DNA of 64,000 nucleotides from assembly GCF_900088825.1 (NCBI RefSeq), contig NZ_LT592170.1:474972-538971 (forward strand), given 5' to 3'. A model generated the notes under the pieces. The model saw nothing but the letters and a program-made list of their open reading frames with translations, was not told the DNA's origin and did not search any database. Position numbers and translations under genes: made by a program. The DNA comes from Thiomonas delicata. GTDB lineage: Bacteria; Pseudomonadota; Gammaproteobacteria; Burkholderiales; Burkholderiaceae_C. Below, one piece after another: positions 1-13,498 of the stretch (within the stretch, counting starts at the first letter, position 1; the number at the start of each line of letters is the position of its first letter).

Positions 1-2091
1 CGGCCAGGGCCGGATGGCGGGCGCGGACGCCGGCTTGGCGCCCGGTGCCTGCGCACGTGCCCGACCTGCGTCCCTGGCCTGCGCCGCGCGCCGCGCGCCA
101 ACGGCAGAAGATGCCGCCGCGCCCGGCGCCGGCATCTTCGCTCCCGGCACGTCGGGCACGCCGTTCTTGCCGCCGGCGTATTGGAATTGAACGGGTTGCG
201 GCTTGACGCCGGAGATCTTCTCGATTTCGGCCTCGCTCGGATACGTCCCCAGCAGGTGATAGTCCACCAGCTTGCGCGCGATGGGCGCGGCCGCCTCGGC
301 TCCCCACCCGGCGTGCTCGACGATCAGCGCCACGCACACGGTGGGATTGTCCGCCGGGGCGAAGACGGTGTACAGCGCGTGGTCCAGCAGATGCCGCGCC
401 AGATCGGACGCGTTGTATTTCTGGTTCTGCCCCACGGTGAACACCTGGGCCGTGCCGGTCTTTCCGGCGCTGGTGTAAGGAGCGTCCTTGAACACGGCGT
501 AGGCGGTGCCGTCGGGCTCGGTGTTCACGGCCACCATGCCGTCGTGAACCACCTGCCACATCGCCGGCGGCGGATCGACCCTTTCGGCCACGCGCAAGGC
601 GGTGGGCTCGAAACGGCGCGACCGCATGTTCTCCACCATCCTGACTATGCGCGGCTTGTAGCGCGTGCCCCGGTTGGCCATGGCGGCCAGGGCGTTGGCC
701 ATCTGGATCGGCGTGAAGCTGTTGTAGCCCTGGCCGATTCCCAGGCTGATGGTCTCGCCCGGATACCAGCGCTGCTGCTCGGGATTCTTGTAGGCGCGGC
801 GCTTCCAGGCCTTGGACGGCAGCAGGCCCCTGGCTTCGTCGGGCAGGTCGATGCCGGTAGGCAGGCCGAAGCCGAACTTGCGCGTGTAGTCGTGCATGCC
901 GTCCACGCCCCAATCGTTGGCCACCATGTAGAAATAGGTGTCGCACGACACCGCGATGGCCTTGTGCATGTCGACCCGGCCGTGGCCGCCGGGCACGTCG
1001 TCGCGGAATTTGTGCTTGCCGAGCATGAAGTAGCCGGGATCGTTCAGCGTGTAGTTCGGCGTGCGGATGCCCAGGGACAGGGCGCCCAGCGCCAGGTAGG
1101 GCTTGTAGGTGGAGCCGGGCGGAAAGGTGCCGCGCAGCACGCGGTTGAGCAGGGGTTTGCGCGGATCCGTGTTGAGCGCGTTCCAGTTCTCGGGATCGAT
1201 GCCCTCGACGAACAGGTTGGGGTCGTAGGTGGGCATGGACACGAAGGCGAGCACCTCGCCGGATCGAGGGTCCATCACCACGCAGGCGCCGGTGCGGTTG
1301 CCGTACAAATCCTCGGCCAGCTTCTGCAGGCGGATGTCGAGCGACAGCACCAGGGTGCTGCCGGGCACCGCGGGAACGCTGCGCAGCCTGCGCACGGGCC
1401 TGCCCACGGCGTTGACCTCCACCTCCTCGAAGCCGGCGATGCCGTGGAGCTGCTCCTCGTATTGCAGCTCCACGCCCGTCTTGCCGATGTGGTCGGTGCC
1501 CTGATAGTTGGAAGCCTCGTCGCTGTCGGCAATCCTGGCCTGCTCGTTCGGCCCGATGCGGCCGATGTAGCCGATGGCGTGACTGGCCAGCGCCCCGAGC
1601 GGGTAGCTGCGGAACAGCCTGGCGCGAACGTCCACGCCGGGGAAGCGAAAGCGCTGCGCGACGAAACGCGCCACCTCGGCATCGGTGAGCTTGTTGCGGA
1701 TCGGCGTGGCCTCGAAGCTGCGGCTCATGCTCAGCAGGTTGCGAAAACGCCGCTCCTCGAATGCCGAAATCGGCAGGATGGAGCGCAGTGCTGCGATGGT
1801 TGCTTCCAGGCCGCGCGTCTTGCTCGGCGTGATTTCCAGGGTGTAGGCCGCGAAGTTGTTGGCCAGCAGAATGCCGTTGCGGTCGAGGATGAGCCCGCGC
1901 GTGGGCACCAGCGGCACGATGGCGATGCGGTTGTCCTGCGCCTGCAGGGAATACTGCCGATGGCGCAGAACCTGCAGCCACAGCCAGCGCCCGATGAGCA
2001 GCGCGAAACTCAGCACCACCACCAGCGCGGCCACGATGAGCCGGCGCCGAAAGCGCTGCAGTTCCCGCTCGACGTTCTTCAGTTCAGCCAT
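1..2091 (-). CDS. mrdA: penicillin-binding protein 2 (C-terminus cut by window edge)
   Basis: Peptidoglycan D,D-transpeptidase of the elongasome, acting in the periplasm from an inner-membrane anchor. The reading frame stays open from the ATG at 2091 to base 1, so 697 residues are visible and the extreme C-terminus lies outside. A membrane segment is seen at about residues 18-40. A PBP dimerisation region follows, then the transpeptidase domain with STYK (Ser about 327), SCD (about 382) and KTGT (Lys about 544), at the spacing known for PBP2. The tail after about residue 640 is Ala/Pro-rich and low complexity. It follows mreD by 113 bp and is the fourth gene of an mreBCD-mrdA operon; rodA is expected beyond the edge. 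Confidence 0.96.
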   Translation of the reverse strand, partial: MAELKNVERELQRFRRRLIVAALVVVLSFALLIGRWLWLQVLRHRQYSLQAQDNRIAIVPLVPTRGLILDRNGILLANNFAAYTLEITPSKTRGLEATIAALRSILPISAFEERRFRNLLSMSRSFEATPIRNKLTDAEVARFVAQRFRFPGVDVRARLFRSYPLGALASHAIGYIGRIGPNEQARIADSDEASNYQGTDHIGKTGVELQYEEQLHGIAGFEEVEVNAVGRPVRRLRSVPAVPGSTLVLSLDIRLQKLAEDLYGNRTGACVVMDPRSGEVLAFVSMPTYDPNLFVEGIDPENWNALNTDPRKPLLNRVLRGTFPPGSTYKPYLALGALSLGIRTPNYTLNDPGYFMLGKHKFRDDVPGGHGRVDMHKAIAVSCDTYFYMVANDWGVDGMHDYTRKFGFGLPTGIDLPDEARGLLPSKAWKRRAYKNPEQQRWYPGETISLGIGQGYNSFTPIQMANALAAMANRGTRYKPRIVRMVENMRSRRFEPTALRVAERVDPPPAMWQVVHDGMVAVNTEPDGTAYAVFKDAPYTSAGKTGTAQVFTVGQNQKYNASDLARHLLDHALYTVFAPADNPTVCVALIVEHAGWGAEAAAPIARKLVDYHLLGTYPSEAEIEKISGVKPQPVQFQYAGGKNGVPDVPGAKMPAPGAAASSAVGARRAAQARDAGRARAQAPGAKPASAPAIRPWP

Positions 2092-2204
2092 GTCGGCACG
2101 TCCTCCGCACCGGCATGCCGGACGCTGCGCGACGCGGCAGGGTTCTCGAAATCGCGTTCACCATGGTTGGTGCCTGGTCATGCGGCGAAGTTCGATGCGG
2201 CGCT

Positions 2205-2792
2205 TCACAGCGGCCGATTCTGGTCCGTGTCGGGTGCACGGCGCTGCGGCGCCAGCAGCAGCCAGCTCAGGCCAGGCCAGAGCAGAGCCTGCAGCACGGG
2301 GGCCAGAAAAAAACTCCATCCGGGGAAACTGCCTCCGGTGGCCATGCGCACGATGAATTCCAGGATTTGCGCTGCGAAGAACAGCGGCAGCACCTGCAAG
2401 GCCTGCTGCGGCAGCGAAAACCACAGCAGCCGCCTGTGCAGCGCCACGGCCAGGAATGCCAGCAGGGTATACGCCAGCGCATGCTCGCCCAGCAGCGCGC
2501 CTTGCTGCACGTCCACCAGCAGGCCGAGCAGGAAGCCCGCCCCGATCCCCACGCGGCGCGGCTGATGCACGGCCCAGAACACCAGCGTGGCAGCGAGAAC
2601 ATCGGGCAGCCAGGGGTGCCGCCCCAACGGCAAGAACTCCACCAGCAAGGCCACCAGCAGACTGCCCCAGATGAACCAGGGCCGCGCCGCAAGCAGCAGC
2701 ACCTCTCCCCGCCCGGCACCCTCGCCGGGTTTCGATCCCGGGGAGCGGCGCGAGGACAGTCGCATACGCATGGAAGACGTGTTCAGGCTCAT
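2205..2792 (-). CDS. mreD: rod shape-determining protein MreD
   Basis: Small inner-membrane component of the MreBCD cell-shape complex, 195 residues when started at MSLNTSS. That ATG overlaps the mreC stop by four bases (ATGA), which indicates translational coupling and decides the start; a longer frame upstream exists but would run inside mreC. The protein has about five hydrophobic segments between residues 35 and 180 and a basic N-terminus. The hydrophobic core includes the WGSLLVALLVEFLPLG and VGIGAGFLLGLLVD segments typical of the family. Confidence 0.93.
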   Translation of the reverse strand: MSLNTSSMRMRLSSRRSPGSKPGEGAGRGEVLLLAARPWFIWGSLLVALLVEFLPLGRHPWLPDVLAATLVFWAVHQPRRVGIGAGFLLGLLVDVQQGALLGEHALAYTLLAFLAVALHRRLLWFSLPQQALQVLPLFFAAQILEFIVRMATGGSFPGWSFFLAPVLQALLWPGLSWLLLAPQRRAPDTDQNRPL

Positions 2793-3700
2793 GGATGCGC
2801 GGGAACGCCGCGCTTGGCTGCGGCGGGCGCCGGCGCCATGGCCAGCGGCGCCAGGGGCTTGAGCACCAGCACGTGGCGCCCCCCGTTGACATGCGCCAGC
2901 GGCGCGCACAACACCCGTGCGAAGGCCGCGTCGGGCCGCCGCTGCACCTCGGTCACGCGGGCCACGGCAAGGCCGGCAGGGTAGATGCCGTCCAGTCCGC
3001 TGGTCACCAGGATGTCTCCCACCCGCACATCGGTGTCGCTCGCCTGCCAGCGCAGTTCCATGCCGCCGGCCGTGGCGTCGGCATCGCCGGCCAGGATGCC
3101 GCGCTGGCCGTCGCGCGCCACCTCGACCGGCACGGCGGAATCGCGGTCGGTGACCAGCGTCACCTGCGAGCTGATCGGATCGACCTGCGTGACCTGGCCG
3201 AGCAGTCCGGTTTCGTCGATCACCGGCGAGCCCAGCGTCACCCCGGCCAGGCTACCGCGGTCGATGAACAACTTGCGCGAGAACGGGTCGCTGGCCTGCG
3301 CCACGATCTCCGCGGCGATGGAATGGATCGGCACGCTCTGCTTGAGCTTGAGCAGCGCGCGCAGGCTGGCATTCTCGCTTTGCAACTGGCTGGCGAGTTC
3401 GGCCTTCAGCGCGAGTTGCACATTGGCCTTGCGCTGGGCGTCGGCGTCCTGCTGCGCCTCGCGCAGCGACTCGAAATAACCGGCCATCGCCCCGAGCGCC
3501 AGGCCCGGCGCTCGCGCGATCTGCACGGCCGGCTCGATCACCGTGGCGATGACCCGGCGCAGCGGGGAAACCAGATGCCAGCGCGCGTCCATCGCCATGA
3601 GCAGCAGCGACAGCGCGGCATAGAACGCCAGCCGCGTGAACGCGGAAGGGCCTTGCCGGAAGAACGGCGGCGGCGTGCGCTCCAGGGTTTGAAAGGCCAT
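2789..3700 (-). CDS. mreC: rod shape-determining protein MreC
   Basis: Periplasmic scaffold of the elongasome that links MreB and PBP2, 303 residues. One membrane segment lies near residues 25-45. A coiled coil (about 65-110, rich in Gln, Ala and Leu) follows, then the beta-rich MreC core with LLGQVTQVDPISSQVTLVTD and the DILVTSGLDGIYPAGL stretch. I start at MAFQTLER; a TTG codon eight residues upstream is possible but has no better ribosome-binding site. The C-terminal tail is Ala/Pro-rich. The gene sits between mreB (109 bp upstream) and mreD (4-bp overlap). Confidence 0.95.
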   Translation of the reverse strand: MAFQTLERTPPPFFRQGPSAFTRLAFYAALSLLLMAMDARWHLVSPLRRVIATVIEPAVQIARAPGLALGAMAGYFESLREAQQDADAQRKANVQLALKAELASQLQSENASLRALLKLKQSVPIHSIAAEIVAQASDPFSRKLFIDRGSLAGVTLGSPVIDETGLLGQVTQVDPISSQVTLVTDRDSAVPVEVARDGQRGILAGDADATAGGMELRWQASDTDVRVGDILVTSGLDGIYPAGLAVARVTEVQRRPDAAFARVLCAPLAHVNGGRHVLVLKPLAPLAMAPAPAAAKRGVPAHP

Positions 3701-3809
3701 GGCGTGGTCGGAGCCTGTCAGCAATACGGCATCTTGCGATGCGGACTCGAACGGTGTTTGGCGTCTTGCCGGCGCACGGCGTGGCGCCGCACGCCACCGC
3801 CCGGCCGAT

Positions 3810-6853
<3,044 letters not shown>

Positions 6854-6855
6854 GC

Positions 6856-8313
<1,458 letters not shown>

Positions 8314-8340
8314 CGGGCGCCTGCGCCGGGAACAACGGCG

Positions 8341-8970
8341 TCAGGGCTGCGCGCCGGGCGCCTGATCCGCCGTCTGGCGTGCCCAAAGCGTCCTGAGGTG
8401 CGGCAATTGCTGCGCGTATTGGGCCCGAATGCGCGCCATCGCCTGCTCCTGCCCGACGATCATGGACTGCTCCTGTTTCGTCAGCAACTTGTTTTCCTCG
8501 AACTTGCTGCGCAACTCCAGCGGATAGTTGCCGCCCGGGTAGAACTGGGCCTCCTGGTCCAGTTCCTTGCGCTGCGCCACCAGGCGCGCCAGCCGCTTGC
8601 GTGCGCTGTCGATGAGCGACCGCGGCGTCTGCAGATCGCTTTGCTGGGCCGCCTCGAAAGCCGCGCGGTCGGGAAAGCGCAGCAACAGGGCACGATCCTC
8701 GCGCTGCTTCTGGCGCTGCAACTCTTGAACCTTGCGCTGCTGTTGCGCGGCGGCCTCCTGCTCCGCGCGCTGCGCCGGCGTCAGGATGAGGCGCCGCACG
8801 CTGCCATCGGGGTTGAGCTCCTTGCCGCCGTAGCGCAGGCATTCGCTGCTGAGATGATCCGTCGTCACCGTCGCCCCGCTCGCCGTGCGGCAGACGAAGA
8901 TTTCGGCCCGCGCCACCACCGGCAGCGACGCCGCCAACAGGGACAGGAACAGGGCACTGCGGAGTTGCAT
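8341..8970 (-). CDS. exported DUF4124-like protein with coiled coil
   Basis: A 209-residue protein of unknown role. Residues 1-22 form a signal peptide ending around VARAE. Residues 23-65 (EIFVCRTASGATVTTDHLSSEC) look like a DUF4124 domain, a small cell-envelope module with two Cys that may pair. The rest is a charged helix rich in Gln, Arg, Ala and Glu (about 67-185), probably coiled coil. I start at MQLRSALF because the signal peptide begins there and an AGGCGA stretch lies upstream; earlier in-frame Met codons would add hydrophilic residues. It converges on gatB with a 27-bp gap. Confidence 0.8.
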   Translation of the reverse strand: MQLRSALFLSLLAASLPVVARAEIFVCRTASGATVTTDHLSSECLRYGGKELNPDGSVRRLILTPAQRAEQEAAAQQQRKVQELQRQKQREDRALLLRFPDRAAFEAAQQSDLQTPRSLIDSARKRLARLVAQRKELDQEAQFYPGGNYPLELRSKFEENKLLTKQEQSMIVGQEQAMARIRAQYAQQLPHLRTLWARQTADQAPGAQP

Positions 8971-9155
8971 CGACCAATCGCCTCGCATCATGGAACCAAC
9001 ATCAAACGTCATGCGGATGGCCCGGTTGACGCTTGCTCGACCGCAGCCGCCTCGAACAGCCGCTATTGCAGCAGAATGCCGCCCACTGCGCACGCCGCGC
9101 CTGCCGGGCACCGATCCGCATAGTCTAGGGCAGCCGGCTTCCTAGAATCCGCCCC

Positions 9156-9965
9156 ATGAACTCCACCCCGCTGCGCATCACCACCCTCAACCTCAACGGC
9201 ATCCGCTCCGCGGCCAGCAAAGGCGTGGACGCCTGGCTGCGTGAACACGCGCGCCCCGATTGGCTGTGCGTGCAGGAACTCAAGGCTCTGGACACCGACA
9301 TGAAACCCGAACTGCGCACCCTCGGCGGGCTGCAGGGCGCGTTCCACCATGCCGAGAAGGCGGGTTACAGCGGCGTCGGCCTGTATTTCCGGCACGAGCC
9401 CGACGCCCTGCGCATCGGCTTCGGCGCCTCCGAATTCGACGCCGAGGGCCGCTATGTGGAAGCGCGCTACCGCCTGCCAGGAGGCATGCAGCTGGCGCTC
9501 GTCTCGGCGTACTTCCCTTCCGGCTCCAGTTCGGAGGAACGTCAGCAGGCCAAGTTCCGCTTCCTCGCCGTGTTCGAGGAGCATCTGAAGGAGCTCAAGG
9601 CGCAGGGCGAGGTGATCCTGTGCGGGGACGTGAACATCGCGCACAAGGAAATCGATCTGAAGAACTGGAAGGGCAACCTCAAGAACAGCGGCTTCCTGCC
9701 CGAGGAACGCGCCTGGATGAGCCATGTGCTCGACGATCTCGGCTATGTCGACGTGTTCCGCGCCCTCAACCCCAACCCGGATCAATACACCTGGTGGAGC
9801 AACCGCGGCCAGGCGCGCGCGAAGAACGTGGGCTGGCGCATCGACTACCACCTCGCCACGCCTGGCGTGGCGGCATTGGCGCAGCGCGGTAGCGAAGCCA
9901 TCTACACCGCCGAGCGTTTTTCCGACCACGCCCCGTTGTCCATCGACTACGCGTTGCCGTTCTGA
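9156..9965 (+). CDS. xth: exodeoxyribonuclease III / AP endonuclease
   Basis: Mg-dependent base-excision-repair nuclease of the ExoIII (EEP) superfamily, 269 residues, cytosolic. Diagnostic residues are present: Asn12 and Asn14 in LNLNGIRSA, Glu41 in CVQELK, Asp158 and Asn160 in GDVNIAH, the TWWSNRGQARAKNVGWRIDY strand near 212-231, and Asp257-His258 in FSDHAPL. The length is normal for the XthA/ExoA group. It stands alone, divergent from the DUF4124 gene, with a 185-bp shared upstream region. Confidence 0.95.
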   Translation: MNSTPLRITTLNLNGIRSAASKGVDAWLREHARPDWLCVQELKALDTDMKPELRTLGGLQGAFHHAEKAGYSGVGLYFRHEPDALRIGFGASEFDAEGRYVEARYRLPGGMQLALVSAYFPSGSSSEERQQAKFRFLAVFEEHLKELKAQGEVILCGDVNIAHKEIDLKNWKGNLKNSGFLPEERAWMSHVLDDLGYVDVFRALNPNPDQYTWWSNRGQARAKNVGWRIDYHLATPGVAALAQRGSEAIYTAERFSDHAPLSIDYALPF

Positions 9966-10114
9966 CGCCAGACCTGCTCTTCCATGATTCGGCCGCAGGC
10001 AGGCGGGTTGCCTCGCCTCGGGCCCGGGCTCGGCACACATCGCGGCGCGGGCTTGCTCAACCCATGCTGCGGTGATGGACAATGGCCGGATTCCCCAGAC
10101 CCGCAGCCATCCCC

Positions 10115-10696
10115 ATGCCCATCGACCCTCTGGATCCGCGCCGCACCGCGCTGCTCATCATGGATGTGCAGCCCGGCATCGTGTCGCTCTACCCCGATGC
10201 GACCGAAACATACTTCACCCGGCTGAGCAAATTAGCCGACGCGGCACGGGTTGCCGGCGTCCATGTCATCTACGTGGTCGTCTCCTTCCGGCCAGGCCAT
10301 CCCGAGATCAACCCCAGAAATCCGGGTTTTTCGCGGGTGAAGGAAGGCGACAGGTTGGTCGATCAGCGCGTGCATGCAAGCGTCGCGCCGCAGCCTGGCG
10401 AAGTCGTTGTCGTCAAGCGCCGGGTTTCGGCTTTCTCGGGTTCCGACCTGGACATCGTCTTGCGCAGCCACGACATCCAGCATCTGATCCTCGCGGGCAT
10501 CGCAACCTCGGGCGTCGTGCTGTCCACGCTGCGCCAGGCGGCCGACGCCGACTACCGCTTGACCGTCCTCGCCGACTGCTGCCTCGACGCCGACGCGGAA
10601 GTTCACGACGTGCTGATCCGCAAGATCTTTCCGCGCCAGGCGACGGTGACGACGGCCGACGCACTCCTTGGCGCACTCCAAGCAAGCCGCACCTGA
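10115..10696 (+). CDS. isochorismatase-family hydrolase lacking the canonical Cys
   Basis: Cysteine-hydrolase-fold protein of 193 residues from MPIDPLDPRRTALLIMDVQ, with Asp in LLIMDVQ and Lys in VVVKRRVSAF as the first two catalytic-type positions. In the third position, normally a Cys, the sequence is GIATSGVVLST, so a Gly replaces the nucleophile, as in EntB-type isochorismatases and in a subgroup of uncharacterised members. An in-frame ATG at 10082 would add 11 residues, but GGACAAT there looks more like a -10 element, so I prefer 10115. The substrate is unknown. Confidence 0.8.
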   Translation: MPIDPLDPRRTALLIMDVQPGIVSLYPDATETYFTRLSKLADAARVAGVHVIYVVVSFRPGHPEINPRNPGFSRVKEGDRLVDQRVHASVAPQPGEVVVVKRRVSAFSGSDLDIVLRSHDIQHLILAGIATSGVVLSTLRQAADADYRLTVLADCCLDADAEVHDVLIRKIFPRQATVTTADALLGALQASRT

Positions 10697-10784
10697 GCAC
10701 AGCGCCGGCATACCCCGGTCCGCGACTTGGCGGGGCGTCGAGGCCATCGGCCCCCTATACACCCCTCGACTCGCAGCCACCCTC

Positions 10785-10820
10785 CGCCGAGCTCCGGCGG
10801 CTAGCCACCGGAGCTCGGCG
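10785..10820. terminator. hairpin between convergent genes
   Basis: A perfect 13-bp stem, CGCCGAGCTCCGG (10785-10797) and its complement (10808-10820), encloses a 10-nt loop. It spans the 3' end of the minus-strand methyltransferase gene, whose last codons lie in the right arm, and follows the plus-strand isochorismatase gene. No T-run follows on either strand, so it could act as a bidirectional stem-loop or 3' stabiliser rather than a textbook intrinsic terminator. Confidence 0.5.
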
Positions 10821-11607
10821 ATTCGGCAACGACCTTACGCGCCGCGTGGAACCCGACCATTCCACCCCAGACGCTTTTTCGACAATGAATTTTCGAAAAT
10901 CCGCACAAACCAAGCACGGCGGATAATTCGTCTGGAGTATAGAAATGATGGATCGCATCGCTGAAATAGGTGCCGCAATTGCGCGCGGCGGCAGAAGATC
11001 CAAAAGCCGCAGCGGTCAAGGCCACGGATATTTTGAGAAAGCGAAGATATAACCACTCGACGATGCGGTGAGTCGGGCGGAGCATGTCGCAGTGATAGAA
11101 CCTGCCGTTGGGTTTGAGCACGCGGTAGATTTCAGGAAAAACCTTGTCGAGTTGCAAATGCCGCGATGCGGCCTGGAGCGTGACCACGTCGAAGGAATTA
11201 TCGGGAAACGGAAGTTCATGCGCGTCGTGGATCACGCTTTCGATCCGTACCTGATTCCGCTTGGCAAGAACCTGCCCCTGTCGTTGCATGTCACGACTGC
11301 GATCGACAGCGGTCACGTGGATGTCAGGTTGTTTCTTGAGCAGGCGAAGACCAAGGTCATTGGTGCCGGCCGCAACATCGAGGACATGATCGCCAGGGTT
11401 CAGAATGATGGAGCGGACGAACTGCCAGACCCATATTTCCCAGACCCCGAGGCTCGCGACGATATTACCTTTCCGATAATAAGTCGGAACATCCTGAAAA
11501 ACCTGAGGGACGCTGTTTTCCCAAATCTCGTAGAAATGCGACCGGCGTGCGTTTTCACGCTCCTGGAACCAATTCATGGGCATTGAGGTCAATGCATTTC
11601 GTTCCAT
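10801..11607 (-). CDS. UbiE/COQ5-like SAM-dependent methyltransferase
   Basis: Class I methyltransferase, 268 residues from MERNALTSMPMNWFQ. That start is favoured by a strong AAGAAGGG ribosome-binding site 8 bases upstream. Motif I is VLDVAAGTNDLGLRLL, the acidic end of strand 2 is VTAVDRSRDM, and HELPFPDNSFDVVTLQAA with YRVLKPNGRFYHCDML follow; this is the UbiE pattern. It is not clearly UbiE itself: YYRKGNIVASLGVWEIWVWQFVRS replaces the usual N-terminal helix. Codon use is more AT-rich than the neighbours, which suggests acquisition. The acceptor substrate cannot be predicted. Confidence 0.75.
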   Translation of the reverse strand: MERNALTSMPMNWFQERENARRSHFYEIWENSVPQVFQDVPTYYRKGNIVASLGVWEIWVWQFVRSIILNPGDHVLDVAAGTNDLGLRLLKKQPDIHVTAVDRSRDMQRQGQVLAKRNQVRIESVIHDAHELPFPDNSFDVVTLQAASRHLQLDKVFPEIYRVLKPNGRFYHCDMLRPTHRIVEWLYLRFLKISVALTAAAFGSSAAARNCGTYFSDAIHHFYTPDELSAVLGLCGFSKIHCRKSVWGGMVGFHAARKVVAESPSSGG

Positions 11608-11856
11608 TCCAAACACCCTTCTTGTTGGCTTTGAAAACCGAATGCCGCGCTCTTCTTGCGGCAGGGCGCATGTTGATAAACGTGGCTGACGCATGTCACC
11701 GCGTATCAAGCGACGTCAAAAACGCTTTTCTTTTGTAGTACTGCGCAGCAAATGCCGGCTTGACGAGGATCAACTGCGGCGGCGACATGGCATTGCCCGC
11801 GGGCAGATGTTGCCCGGGATGGACGAAACCGGCCTTGGACGGTTGATTCTGGGAAC
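11608..11856. other. non-coding low-GC stretch upstream of the methyltransferase
   Basis: This interval holds the upstream region of the minus-strand methyltransferase and sequence of clearly lower GC (for example 11700-11760). Several short frames cross it on both strands, but none has a ribosome-binding site, recognisable motif or Burkholderiales-like codon use. I read it as debris from rearrangement next to the truncated restriction-modification gene. Confidence 0.4.
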
Positions 11857-12315
11857 GTGAAGAAGTCTGGAGTGAGTCCGGTGTGCTGGGCACCTCTTGC
11901 CAACATTCGAGGCCCGATCTCGTCCCCGTCATGGAAGGCGAACGTGAAGTCAGTCCAGCCTGCACGGGTGAGTGCTCCATGCGAGCCAGTCAGGCGCTTG
12001 ATTGACCAGCCCAGTTTCAGAAGCGCGGAAAGGACAAGCCTCGGTAGTCTGTTTCGTCGTGCCCAAAATACTCCGCAACTCGATTCGGTACTTTCAGTGT
12101 TCTACCGATGTCGGCGCGGGTGCGCAGCCGCCCACGGCCGTATCGAATTCGCCAACTTCATCCTGATTGCAGACGCCAACAAAGTTGAGGACAAGACTAT
12201 TGGTTTCAATTTGCGCGCCTGGCAGCAAGTGCGTTTCAACGACACGTTGGATTTGACCCGGAAGCTGGTTGATTCGCTCGAACAGCATTTCGAGTTGAAG
12301 GGGGATGCCCGATGA
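11857..12315 (+). pseudogene. gene remnant; C-terminal fragment of an unrecognised protein
   Basis: A 152-residue frame whose first about 90 residues look like non-coding sequence (Cys/Arg/Ser-rich, no fold). The last about 58 residues (from IEFANFILIADANKVEDK) read like a genuine strand-helix protein end. The segment IGFNLRAWQQVRFNDTLDL followed by an amphipathic helix loosely resembles the C-terminus of TIR-like or nucleoside-deoxyribosyltransferase-like effector domains, but this is only a visual impression. Its stop overlaps the next start (ATGA), and its 3' end supplies that gene's AAGGGGG ribosome-binding site, so the two were probably joined in one transcript. Confidence 0.4.
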
Positions 12316-13490
12316 CGATGGTCCACACTGCCCTGATCGACAAGGAAACCTGGGTGTCGATGAGCGCCGACGTGAAGGGCGACGCCTACGAGGGCCTGCT
12401 GGAGAAGAACGCGCAAGACACCAAGTCCGGCGCGGGCCAGTACTTCACGCCGCGCCCGCTGATCCAGGCGATTGTCGACGCCATGGCGCCCCGGCCCGGC
12501 GAGACCATCTCCGACCCGGCCTGCGGCACCGGCGGCTTTCTGCTGGCGGCCCACGACTATGTGGTGAAGCACTATCCCAACATGACCTCGGCGGAGAAGA
12601 AGAAGCTGCGCGGGGAAAGCTTCAAGGGCTGGGAACTGGTGCAGGCCACCGCCCGGCTGTGCGCGATGAACATGTTGCTGCACGGCATCGGCAGCCAGGA
12701 GTTCGAGCCGATTGCGGTGGGTGATTCGCTGGCCGCCGATCCCGGCGAGCGCTTCGATGTGGTGCTGACCAATCCGCCCTTCGGCAAAAAGAGCAGCACC
12801 ACCATCGTGGGCGAGGAGGGCAAGGTCAGCAAGGAGCGCGACACCGTCGAGCGCGACGACTTCTGGGCCACCACCTCGAACAAGCAGCTCAACTTCGTTC
12901 AGCACGTGAAGACGCTGCTGAAGCAGAACGGCCGCGCCGCCCTGGTGCTGCCGGACAACGTGCTGTTCGAAGGCGGGGCCGGCGAGACCATCCGCCGCAA
13001 ACTGCTGCACGACTGCGACGTCCACACCCTGCTGCGCCTGCCCACCGGCCTGTTCTACGCCCAGGGCGTGAAGGCGAACGTGCTGTTCTTCGACAAGAAG
13101 CCCGCCAGTGAAACCCCGTGGACCCGCAAGCTGTGGATCTACGACCTGCGCACCAACAGGCACTTCACGCTCAAGACCGATCCGCTGAAGCGGGAAGACC
13201 TGGACGAGTTCGTGCGGTGCTACAACCCGGCCAATCGGCACGACCGCAAGCCGACGTGGTCGGCAGACAACCCCGACGGCCGCTGGCGCGCTTACGACTA
13301 CGAAGACCTGATCAAGCGCGACAAGGCCAGCCTGGACATCTTCTGGCTCAAGGACGAGTCGATGTCGGACTCCGACAAGCTGCCGGCGCCGGAAGTGATC
13401 GCGGCGGAGATCGTGGACGATCTGGAAGCGGCGCTGGAGCAATTCCGGCTGATCGCGGCCGATCTTGCCGCGGACGGCGTGGCGGCGTAG
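12312..13490 (+). pseudogene. hsdM: type I restriction-modification methyltransferase HsdM, N-terminally truncated
   Basis: N6-adenine methyltransferase subunit, 392 residues where full-length HsdM has roughly 480-520. The catalytic domain is intact: GQYFTPRPLI, motif I DPACGTGGF (about 68-76), and motif IV NPPFGKKSS (about 154). The N-terminal helical HsdM_N domain of about 100 residues is missing, and the frame begins at VHTALIDKETW, just before the catalytic core. No hsdS or hsdR follows; the next gene is convergent and ends 8 bp away. Without a specificity subunit and N-domain, activity is unlikely, although it retains a good ribosome-binding site and an open frame. Confidence 0.8.
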
Positions 13491-13498
13491 CGCCGCCT

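Noticed and set aside
181-2565. 794-codon plus-strand open frame
   Set aside because: It is antisense to mrdA and mreD. High-GC coding DNA leaves long open frames on the opposite strand; it is His/Gly/Arg-rich and has no domain or ribosome-binding site.
11696-11980. 94-codon minus-strand frame that might be a transposase remnant
   Set aside because: No transposase motif, DDE residues or terminal repeats are visible, so I only describe the region as debris.
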